From Pogona vitticeps (Eukaryota > Chordata > Lepidosauria > Squamata > Agamidae), in contig NC_135786.1 in the NCBI RefSeq assembly GCF_051106095.1, positions 87,208,001 to 87,272,000 of the forward strand: DNA of 64,000 nt. The letters are read 5' to 3'. The position numbers and the translations under genes were made by a program. This document shows, piece after piece, positions 25,585-36,200 of the stretch. Below the pieces are notes generated by a model, which was not told the DNA's origin, made no database searches, and was given only the letters and a program-made list of their open reading frames with translations. Every line of letters begins with the position of its first letter. Positions within the stretch are counted from its first letter, which is position 1.

Positions 25585-25819
25585 TATGCCATAAATACAT
25601 AATAGCTCTCATCTAAGTCAACAAACAGTGAAAATACCTGCTTTAATTGAAAGGAAGTAAGACCCACTGTAGCTACCTGGGTTCCTTTTAAGGAGAATGG
25701 TGAGATTAAAATATTTTAAATAAATAAATAGGATTGCTGCCTTAGGCCAGAACAGACATTTGTGGTTTGTCACATGAAACAGTCATTCAATATTTCTCAG
25801 AGGAACGTCTGAAACATTT

Positions 25820-26340
25820 GTTTATTTACAATATTTTTATCTCACCTTTCTCCTTAAAAAGACTCAAGGCAGCTTACATCATTAAAAGACAATATTAAAG
25901 CTAACTATAGTGAGTATACAAATACTAAAAAGGTTCAAATAAACACCATACTAAAAATAATAATATCAAAGCACATTCAAAGCAATAAGTTACAACCATC
26001 TGTTTAAAATTCCCACTCAGGCAGCCAGTCATTCACTCAGGAAAACCTTACCAGAAGAGAAAGGTCTTCACCCGCTTGCAGGAGGACAGCAAAGATGAGC
26101 CCAGCCTGGCCTCCTGTGGGAGGGAGTTCCAGAGGAAGCAACAGAGAAGGCCCTCTCCTGTGTCCCTGCCAGACGCACCTGTGAAGGTGGCGGGACCGAG
26201 AGAAAGGCCTTTCCTGATGATCCTAATGCTCAGCCAGGCTCATAGAAGGATATGCAATCTTTTAGACAGCTTGGACCCGAGCCATTTAGAGCTTTATAAG
26301 TTAAAACCAGCACTCTGAATTGAGCCTGGAAACAGATTGG
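25820..26340 (-). mobile_element. L2-type LINE 3' region
   Basis: It opens with the family 3' end (TTTATCTCACCTTTCTCC, CAAGGCAGCTTACATC) and continues with the recurring GAGGGAGTTCCAGAGG and AACCAGCACTCTGAATTGAG text known from squamate LINE 3' ends. No open frame of note. Confidence 0.55.
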
Positions 26341-26434
26341 GAGCCACTGGATTATATGATCTGGCTGTTCATTTTTAACCCACTAAAAGGCAGCCGCACA
26401 TAGAGCACACGACAGGAATCCAACCGGGATGTAA

Positions 26435-26438
26435 CTAT

Positions 26439-26497
<59 letters not shown>

Positions 26498-26563
26498 TTC
26501 ATTCATTCATTCATTCATTCATTCATTCATTCATTCATTCGTTCATTCATTCATTCATTCATT
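26435..26563 (+). repeat. (TTTA)n then (TTCA)n compound microsatellite
   Basis: About 62 bases of TTTA followed without a gap by about 65 bases of TTCA, with one GTTC interruption. It lies at the 3' border of the adjoining reversed LINE, so it probably grew from its tail. Confidence 0.95.
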
Positions 26564-26569
26564 ATTTTT

Positions 26570-27060
26570 ATTTGTTTTTTTATTTGTTTGTTTATTTGAT
26601 TTATATCCCACCCACCTGGTATATTCTACCACTCTGGGCAACTTACAACATAATACAAATAAATTAAAATAGCACAGAAGCAACTAAGGTCAGTGTGGCC
26701 AGATCAGAACTCTCCAGGAATGGGTGCAGCCAGCACACTAGATTTAATAATGCAGTGGCACTCCTGGCTACTGCTGAAACCTGGACATCCCAGCTCAGAG
26801 ACGAATCCAAGAGCAACCCCATGCTGCACACCTGTGTTTTCAGAGGGAGTGCAACGCCATCCAGCACAAGCCACATCCCTATTCCTTGATATGCTTTTTG
26901 ACCGACCAGGAGCATCTCTGTCTTGTCTGGATTAAATTTCAGTTTATTCGTCCTCATCCAGGCCATTACTGACATGTGAGGAAAGGGTGACAACCTGGTA
27001 AAATGTAAATGTCCTTGCAGCAGGTCTGCAGCTCTATGTCGCAGCACACATCGGTTATCT
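26570..27060 (-). mobile_element. L2/CR1-clade LINE fragment (reverse transcriptase part)
   Basis: The - strand reads MAWMRTNKLKFNPDKTEMLL and SMGLLLDSSLSWDVQVSAVA, the conserved C-terminal part of L2/CR1-type reverse transcriptase. The + strand left edge is the family 3' end TTTATATCCCACCCACCTGG. It is partly shared with unit B. Confidence 0.8.
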
Positions 27061-29160
27061 AAAAGGCTTCAGGTTTCGTTCTTGGTATAGATTGACCGAG
27101 GTACGTTCATCTGAAATCTATGCAGTCAGCATAGATAGTACAGAGTTAGACCAATGGTCTGATACTGCATACCTTTCTGTGTTCCTGAACAAACATTTAC
27201 TTTGAAAATGAATTGGTAAACCAAATGGAAACATTACACTAACAATAAAATCTGATTATGAGTCCCCGAGTTAGTTAATTTTGCAGAGGACAAGGCAAAG
27301 CCTTTCAACATTTATAGCCACAGATCAGCAGTCCTGGTGTGTTGAAAAGGTAAGCACATTCAGCACCTTGACCTAGGTGAGGGAAACAGTTACTGATTAA
27401 CTAATGCAGTCTCACTTCCACCCCTGTGGAAAATGGATGTTGCTGTTCTCTGGACTGCAGCTGTACAGAGATACTGCACAGTATTGCTGTGCATCTTGGT
27501 GTCACTTTTTCCTCCTGCCTTGAGCCAAATGTTCTCCAGTTTCTTAAATCTAGGGGGAAACTCCACTTGGGACTAGGCAGGATTCACATCAGTGAGAATA
27601 TTTTCGTGTCAGAGTCCAGTTATGTTTTCTTATGTAAAAAAATAAATAAAATCTTGAAAAATGTCACAATAATTCTGCCATATTTTAAGATGCTTGTCAA
27701 AGTGAAAAAAGAACGTGCCAAAGCAGGACTACGTGACTACAGAAGAACTACACAACTTTAAGGTTGACAGTGCAGAAATTGAAAGATATTGTATACTTTA
27801 CTTGGAAGGGCAGCAATGAAGGAATTAGAAAAAAATCATCAACTGTATGGATGTATTGCTGGAGACCAAGGCCAACATCATCTACACTTTAGTATTCCCA
27901 GTCACCATGTACCAGTGTGAAAATTGGACAAGAGTTTACACGAGCTGAGCAGGGCTGTCGAGGACTGGACATTTTGGAGATTGCTTATTCATAGGGTTGC
28001 CATAAGTTGGAGGGGATTGGACAGTACATAACAACAATAAAGGAAGCTGATGGGAAAATAAATGTATTTGTTTGAAATATGGTGCTAGGGGAGAGCTTTC
28101 TGAATACCCTGGACTACCAGAAAGTTGAACAAGTAGATCCTAGAGCAAATCAAGCCCCAAACTTTGAAGAACTTTCCCTGGCCAGTTGCAGGTCTCTCTT
28201 TTCACATCTGTGGCTCTTTGATTCTCCAATCCAAAGTCCAGGGGGTGACTTAAGGGAAACAGGCTAAGCTGGGAAGAAATGGACAGGAAAGTGGACAGAC
28301 AGAGGAAGGGAGAGATCCCAAAAAGCAAAGCAATCGCAGGAGGAAAGGGAGAACAGAATCTGATATTCAAGCAAAGCTTTGAGGAAACAATAAGATGTTA
28401 GTCTGCCATGGACTGGTTCTATGGCAGTTAGGCTATTAGTCCTATGTGCCTAGTTCATTTGCCTGTACATTACCCATAACTTTGCTTTGCAAATTCAACT
28501 TTTATTTGCAACGCAATGCATCTCTGGCTCTGCCAGAGACACCTTTTTCCTATTTTGTCTTGTTGCCTTTTTGTTTCATTCAATAAAGTTTTTAGCTAGA
28601 CTCCTTGTCTGGTTGACGTGTTCAGAGAAACCACTGGTTACCTAAACATCAAACCCTTGACATTGTTCATTCACACGTAGCAAGAGGCTTTTGAGCATGC
28701 TGAGGGAGGAGACAGGATCATGGTAACAAAGGGGATGGTGGCAGCTTAAAGAAGAAATAGGAAGGAGTCTTCTCCGTGCCTCTGGAGCTTAGTGGATGTA
28801 TTTGTGAACCAAAACTTGTCAAGAATTTCTCCAGCTTGGCTGAAAGGGTGCTGGGCACATTAACCCCACTTGGAAGGGCTTAGAGACAGGGAAGAGTCTC
28901 TCATAGGCACACCATGAACCGGAAGATTCTCTGGAAAAGACAATAAAGTTGGGAAAGGTGGAGACAGCAAGAAGAGAAAGACTAAATACAAGATGGATGG
29001 ACTCCATTAAAAGCAGCCACAGGCTTGAGTTTACAAGAGCTGAGCAGGGCTATTAAGGACAGGACACATTGTAGTCTCTCTTTCATAAGGTTGCCCATAA
29101 GGTTGCCACAAGTCGGAGTTGACTTGACCGCAGGTAACAGCAGTTTGTGTTGGATGTGTG

Positions 29161-32115
29161 GACTCCCCCTAGTACCACTTGTCTTTGTCAGAGTTTGTAG
29201 GCAGCATATTTTTGATATGAGAATTTTTTTGTGAAGGAGGAAGAATTAGGAAGAAATAACAGTTCTCGTTTGTCTGGCTACATGGTCAAATACTACAGGA
29301 TTTGATCTGCTTATAAAGCAAGTGAATCTGAACTATTTTTCCTGCATGACACGAAGGCTGATTTGAATTGACTCAACCCATTTTGCTTCCCAAGTGTTTT
29401 TCCCCTCCCCCTGCCACTGAGGCAGATTTTACTTTTTCAAGCTGGAACAATTTGAACGAGCTTTCCTCCATGTGGTTAGTTGTGATATGTCCTTGTAAAG
29501 ATGAGGGGCCTGTCTGTAGGTGGTATTTTGGTGATGTAGTAAGTTGGGACATTATGTTCACGGCTGGGGACATGCCATTACATTCTTTCCTCTCCTCTGA
29601 TCACCCACATTTTTAAAATTTTGAATATATCTTACATATATGAGACTAGCACTAGATTTCCCTATCACCTTATCACTGAGTCATTATTAGTACTTTCCAT
29701 ATTTATGTCCAATAAAAGGATCAGCAAAGGTAAGACAAGTGGGAGGAAAGATTGACAGAAGCAGGACCAGAGGAAGGAAGCAAAGAAGGGGGGCTGTGGG
29801 CTGCAATAGGGGATGTGGAATCAATCCATAGCCCTTATGTGAACACTGGCTGTGATTTCAAATGTAATACAGTACAGGCTGAGAATCAAATACAGCAAAG
29901 CCAAATTGCTCTGATTTTACTTTCCAGTGTAGTTGCACCATAGTTTGACAAACAGTGAGCGTGCCTGCTGCCATTGAGTCAAGTAAGACCCATTATAGGA
30001 CTGTAACCTTAGCCTACAACAGATATTTATACTTTGCCAAATGAAACAGGCAGTCAATACTTCTCAGAAGAACATCTGAAAACATGGGGGGAAGGGTGAG
30101 AAACTGATAAGATGTAAACTTCGTTGCAGTAGGTCTGTGTCTCAATGATGGAGATCACATTTGTTATTTAAACACTACAGATTTAGTTTTTGGTATTTCC
30201 AGATGGAATGACTGGGGCACCTGTGTTTTAGAGGGAGTGCAACCCCATCCAGCACAGACTGCATTCCTATTTCTTGATCTGCTTTTTGACTAAACTTCAG
30301 TTTATTTACTCTCATCCAGTCCATTACTGACATGTGGGGCAAGAGTGAGAAAATGATGTAAATGTCCTTTCAGTAGGTCTGCACCTCAATGATGGAGCAC
30401 ACATTTGTTATCTAAAGGGCTTCAGGTTTAGTTCTTGATATTTCCAGATAGAATGACTTGGACACGTTAATTTGAAATGTAGGTGGTCAGCATACTTAGT
30501 AGAGTTATACCAATGGTCTGATACTGCATACCTTTCTGTGTTCCTGAACAAACATTTGCTTTGAAAATGAATTGATAAACCAAATGGAAACATTATACTA
30601 AAATCATATCTGATCACGAGTTCCTGAGTGAGGTAATTTTGTAGAGGGCAAGGCAGAGCCCTTCAGCATTTGTAGCCACTGTGAAGGACAAAGGGACACA
30701 GAGGCTCTTGTTGGCATGTTATCGCCCTCCAACCAAGAACCAGAGGATCCCACTAAGTTGACCATGCAGATGTCTCCACCCATATCAGGGGTAGCTGAAA
30801 AACGGCAAGCTACTGGGCTAATCTAGGCAGAGATGTCAAAACACAGAGGCCAAGATGGCTTTTTGGTTCTGGGAGTTTAGGGACAATCCCCAGGAAATTG
30901 ATAGGAACTGGTTTTCCCCTGGCAGATGAGTAATATAGAATGCTCTGTTGACAGGGGAGACAGAATTAGGACTTGAAAAGGAAGATGATAGAAATCTCAG
31001 CTTGAGGAGAAGTACTCTCTCCAAGCCTCAAAGCTGAGGACAACATGGGGGAAAGGGAGAGTTGAGAGAGACTGAAGACACAGGGAGGAATAAATTCATC
31101 AGTTCCCAAGGAGATGACAGGTGGGACGGAGTCTGAAAGAAAGGATCCCATCAGACAGAGACAGCCTGGGAAGAAAAGGTGAAGAGAGAGGTAGAACCTG
31201 CTGGGCCCAAGATAAATGATCAAATAATTACTGGGCTGAGGAGTCTGTTGAAGAAGTCATCATGGGGAGTGGGACTACATATATAAGGATAATCCATGGA
31301 GAGGAGTGTGAGCGCATTTCCAGGTACTAAAGTGAGGCAGCCAAGTTTGAATATAAAGCATGACCTTCCTCTCGGGGGGGGGGGGGGGAAGAAAAAGCCA
31401 AAGAGGGGCCAGAGGAAAGGAGCCAATTCTACCCCACATGTGGGTAAACCCCAGTGGAGAAAGAAGTCCCGGCAATGCCCACCCTCAGAGGAAAAGAGAC
31501 CAGAAGCAGTGGAAGGAGACCATCACTGCCACACTCATTTGCCCTTGGTGCAGTCATACCAGTCCTCTCTCCTGGAGTCAAGCGCTGAGAGAGAAAATCC
31601 CAAGTAACTGAACTGAACACTTTGATCAAGTCAGGAGCTCAGTGGACAGAATGGAGTTCTTCTTGAGGGAGTGAAGCCTCATTCATTGGGGAATAGTGTC
31701 TGGGAGTGGCGGACTCATAAACATGGAACAGAGACTATTGAAAACTGAGGGTCTTCTTTCCTATGTAATAGTTTGCTGTCTTCTCCCCCATCTCCAAGAT
31801 TCAAAGAACCCTGTTGAATCTCCTCTGTTATTGAGTGTGTGAGTACAAGGGTAGAAAGTGGAGCTCCCATCAAAGCTACGAGATTATTGGGGCTCACAGC
31901 CATAGATCAGCAGCCCTGATGTACTAAAAAAAGATAAGCACATTAGCACCTTGACCTAGATAATGTTGACTTAACTAATGCAGTTTCTTCTCCACTCCTA
32001 TGGAAAATGGATGTGGCTGTTCTCTGGATTGCAGCTGTACAGCAGACACTTATGCGGTATTGTTATGTGTGCCTTGGTCTCACTTTTTTCCTGCCCTGAA
32101 CCAAATGCCGTTAGC
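29161..32115 (+). repeat. Segmental duplication, unit B
   Basis: This is the partner of unit A. It is interrupted by the LTR-like element at 30680-31898, and a block of about 120 bases inside it (30105-30230) is itself repeated at 30345-30465. Confidence 0.75.
30680..31898. mobile_element. LTR-like insertion (probable long solo LTR)
   Basis: A 1,219-base block with TGTGA...TCACA ends is flanked by GCCAC (30675-30679) and GCCAT (31899-31903). The paralogous unit A at 27310-27330 reads TATAGCCACAGATCAG, which is the empty site, so the borders are well defined. It has a TATA-like run near 31276-31287 and no recognisable viral gene. Strand and family are not determined. Confidence 0.6.
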
Positions 32116-32215
32116 AGTAGGAGAACTGGGTCTTCCAGTTCTATATCTAGTTTCCAGTGGTAGTGAACAAAAATTGAATTTTAAAAAAATATGTTTTGTA
32201 GTGTGTTATTATTTA

Positions 32216-32660
32216 TTTATTATTTATTTATTTTATTTATATCCCGCCTATCTAATCAATAGACCACTCTAGGCGGCTCACAACAGGGGTACAACAATGA
32301 CTAAAAACGAATTTACAAAAAAGAAAACTTTCAACCATAAAATTATAAACTAAGAAAAAGAAAAAAGGAAAATCAGGATTAGCTAAGGGGGGGTGGGGGG
32401 GAAGGCCTGCCGAAACATCATTGTCTTTAATTGCTTTTTAAAAATACCCAGCGAGGGGGCCGCGCGAATGTCCGGGGGAAGGTTGTTCCAGAGGCGAGGA
32501 GCCACCGCCGAGAAGGCCCGATTTCTTGTCTTCTCCTTCCGGGCCTCCCTCGGCGTTAGGCTCCTCAACCTCACCTCCTGGCTTACGCGAGTGACACGGG
32601 TAGAACTTGGTGGTAGAAGGCGTTCCGCCAAATATCGAGGCCCTAAACCGTTTCTCTCCT
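32216..32660 (-). mobile_element. L2-clade LINE, C terminus and 3' end
   Basis: The - strand reads RAFSAVAPRLWNNLPPDIRA then FKKQLKTMMFRQAFPP, the end of an L2-clade ORF2. This is followed by the family 3' end (ATCCCGCCTATCTAATCAAT on +) and TTTA repeats. The last 80 codons are open, suggesting modest age. Confidence 0.85.
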
Positions 32661-32862
32661 CTCATTGGGTAGTATTAGATCCTGCTACAGATTCTGAGAG
32701 TGAAAGGCAGGGGAATCTAGGTCAGTGAGAGAATGCTACAAAAGTGAGATTAGATACAGAACGGCTATTTTCCCTTCCATTTCTCTCCCCCCCCCCGGCC
32801 CCATTCTGTGGAATTCAGGTACAGTAGAAGGAAAACACAGACACAAAGTACTTGAAAGTAAT

Positions 32863-32868
32863 TTTATT
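32863..32868 (-). terminator. Poly(A) signal for CTBS copy 2
   Basis: AATAAA on the - strand, about 145 bases after the copy 2 stop codon. It is the first canonical signal downstream. Confidence 0.6.
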
Positions 32869-33011
32869 CACTTATTCATTTGTTTGTACTTCACCCTTCT
32901 GCCCATAATGCAATCATTGAAAAGAATGGATTAAAATTATCAAAATACATTTTTTTAAAAAAGGAAAGAATACTACATATAAGTTTTATGTGGCATACTA
33001 TGGATAGTCTC

Positions 33012-33206
33012 TTATGGTCCCTCCGGTGTCAAGGCTTCCCACATTGCTTCTGTTTGGTATTCGGCTACAGAGCCTCCAGAATAGTTAAGGCAATCGCCAT
33101 TCCACATACCGATGCCTCTTAGGCCAGCTTCTGTCACGTAATCTGCCTTCAGAGAAATGCTTTTAGGATTATCAAACCACACTTGATGGAAAGCACCATT
33201 TGGAGC
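33012..33206 (-). CDS. CTBS: CTBS copy 2, terminal exon 7
   Basis: 195 bases encoding FHQVWFDNPKSISLKADYVT and LRGIGMWNGDCLNYSGGSVA, ending ALTPEGP and TAA. Confidence 0.98.
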   Translation of the reverse strand, partial: APNGAFHQVWFDNPKSISLKADYVTEAGLRGIGMWNGDCLNYSGGSVAEYQTEAMWEALTPEGP

Positions 33207-36200
33207 CTACAAAAGAGTGTAACAGAGAATATGTTAACATGGCTTTATGGATTCTGTAAAGACGGCTGTACAGTCAGAGGTTGGGAGTAAAGCCCCAGTC
33301 TCCACCTCATGCCACCAGGTCGCACCAGACCCAGAAATGGATAAAATTTGCCATTTTAAAAATGAAAAACTGAACAGGGATCTGAGGGTCATATTTTGAC
33401 CAAATTAGGGCACTTTTTGTTTTAAAAATCTGATTTAAAAAAAAACGGCCACTGTTAAGCTTTTGGAAAATTGAAAAATGAAATGCTTCACAAATTTAAA
33501 ATGCTATATAAACAACATGATAATAAGCAAACAATTACATTTGAACACAATCCTAATAGTTTTGTAAGTTAAAACCTATGAAATCAACTATGATGGCATG
33601 TGAATGTAATTTGGTCAAAACAGTTTGGTATATTTGCAAGATGTGTGGATGTTCCCTGACACTCAGAAGGACTACATTTCCAGACGTTTCTCCCTTGGAA
33701 TAAATATCTAGCTGAGCTGACAAAAAACATTTTTTATTCCAACAGGCCCTTGGTACGTAAGCTAACCTGAAAGCAGGTGTGATTTGTTTTAACTTGTTGG
33801 CTCATCTTTTAAGCTCATCCCCTGCCCCCAACCCCAGCTTTGCATTTTACCGTTGTTTTATTTCATTTTATGTTTTTGTATTATTGTTGCTAGCCAACCT
33901 GAGCACTGTTTTGACAGAAAGGAAAGATCCAAATTCCATAAGTACAATGTTGGTAAGCAATTTGCTGTCTTTTGGTACGACATTATTTGTCTGGTTTTAC
34001 ATTATTTTAAAAATGACTGTTTTGATTTTTTAAAAAAAACTGACTTAGTGATTATGGAAGTAATATAGTGTATCATTTTTAAAAACAAATAAACCACATG
34101 GAAATGACACAACACTGGGAAGCTAGTCCTCCTTTAATACATACATCACTAGAAAAGCTGACGTAATTAATAATAAACATTCACAATGTTTATTATTAAA
34201 GAAAAGGAAGGGAAAAAAGCCACATCTTTTTTTAACAGTTTCATGTCGTTCTCTGAATTCTTTTCTATTAGCAACCTGTTTGTCTGGACAAGGATATGTG
34301 AATTAGTTGTTGTGTAGCTGACATATATGCAGGGGGATTTGGGAGAGAAAACAGGGATTATCTCTCCGGATACATCCTGTAATATCCAGTGGCCAAAATT
34401 CTGTTGTATAAGTTACTTTTTCAGAAGGGCAATGACATCAACAGCAAGGAAAGATTTTTCAGAAATTAAATACTTCCTCCTCCTTTCCTGCAACTCATCC
34501 AACTTGCAAGTTATCTATCTATAACCAACAAGCCAGATAGAGGAATTATTGAATTCTCAAAGCTCTCCACTGCCAGCTTTTGACATAATAGAATATGTTG
34601 TTCTGGAAAACCCAAAGGATTTACCACATTGGTCCTGCTAGAGCAGTGGTTCCCAACCTTTTTTGAGTTGTGACACCCCCCCCCCCTTTTATAATAGCCC
34701 AAGTAACCCGCAACCCCCTGCCATGTTTGCATAAAAAGCCATTTTTAATGGAATAAAGTCATCACATATAAGGCGACCCTCAACCCCTCAGAAAACTTTG
34801 CGACCCAACTGGGTCATAACCCGCAGGTTAGAAAATACCTAACTAAAGTGACTACTGTATTGCGACCTCTAAATTTTTATTTTCCCCGCTACTACCTGGT
34901 GAATTTATTTAAAGAAATGAAATAATTTTGAGAAAATAAATTGCTATTACTTACTTTGTATTCCAAATATGGTGCTTCATAGTCCTCATCCCACAGGATC
35001 CCAGAAAGAGAGGTATCTACCCGATCCATGATGAGTTTATAGGGGACCTGGCGCCCCGCTGCATCACTGCATGGAGCCCCTCGGAAAGGGACTTTTGCTA
35101 TGGAACACACATGATCCTGAAGAAATGCAAGTCGTGTTAAACAGATGTACAGTGTTCGAATTGCCAAAAGAAGATTAGTGTAATTTCGACATCCACAAAA
35201 ATACAGTGTGTCTTTCTCTTACCTCAGATAAGCTTAGGCAGGTGTAATCATAGCCGTACCATGGGACACCCATCACAATCTTCTTCGGATCAATGCCCAT
35301 GCGGATGTACTGTTCATATGCTATTAAAAAATTCATATAAAACATAAAAAAAATTACTTGTGTGCTTTTCAGTCTTTCTTACTAATCCTAATTTCCATGC
35401 CTACATGTATGTGTTACTGTACATGAAGACCTCAAATGCATTCTTTTTAAGAGAAATAAATAAAATGTTTGCTTAAAGCAACGATAAGCATAGTTTTAGT
35501 TGTGTTACTTCCTCAGAATACTTTCTAATAACTGTGCAAGACAATGCCTGCGCATGGTATAGCTGCAACTCTCAATTCCTCTTGCCTCCTTAAGATTCCT
35601 TCATCTATGCAGAACTTGAAAGAACTGTCCATATAAAATAAAGAAGCAAGCTAATGAGATAAATCTTGTTTTGGTATGTACAAACCTACAGTACTCTAAA
35701 GCTGAAGAGGTAAACAACATTAAAATGCATAATTGGGTTTTTTAGCAATTAATTAGAGTAAGAAGCTTGTGAAGGTCTTATTTTCAAAGATATTTTGAAT
35801 ATTTAATTATAATAATCATGTGCCATCAAGTCAATTCTGACTTATGGTGACCCTTTCCAGTTTGGGGGTTTACCATTCCTTTCTTCTGGGGGCACCCTGG
35901 GATTGTGTAGCTTGCCCAAGGCCACCCAGGATGGCTCCACTCACAGGATGCACAGTGGGGGATTGAACTCCCACCCTCTAGTTCTATACCAGATGCCTAA
36001 ACCACTGAGTTATATTTAGTCAAGAGTTTTTGATTCGTTTTGAATAGAGGGGAATTCACTATGGGAATGACTAATGGAGGATGGGTTCTCTTATTTATTA
36101 AATATGGCGACATAAGCTGTTTGCTTGCATTGATTAAGAATAAAGACTATGCCACTGCTTGAAGAATTATCAGCAGCTAGGCAGTATTTCCCATTTGTGA

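Larger units (their letters stand above)
25107..27540 (+). repeat. Segmental duplication, unit A
   Basis: Blocks at 25107-25190, 25611-25800, 26820-27300 and 27300-27540 recur in the same order and orientation at 29161-29245, 29944-30080, 30216-30640 and 30640-32115. Shared words include CCACTTGTCTTTGTCAGAG and GAACAAACATTT. The units differ by later insertions, including the Sauria SINE found only here. Confidence 0.75.
23376..33011. other. Intergenic block between the two CTBS copies
   Basis: No host gene recognised. It contains L2-type LINE ends (23740-23900, 25820-26340, 26570-27060, 32216-32660), a Sauria SINE (25254-25584), a TTTA/TTCA microsatellite, RTE-type tails near 27930-28045 and 29025-29135, a pair of duplicated segments (25107-27540 and 29161-32115) and an LTR-like insertion (30680-31898). 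The stretches 23990-25070 and 28050-29020 show nothing else I can name. Confidence 0.7.

Noticed and set aside
28390-28660. Possible LTR end (CAATAAAG followed by a U5-like stretch)
   Set aside because: I could not find the other end, inverted termini or a target duplication.
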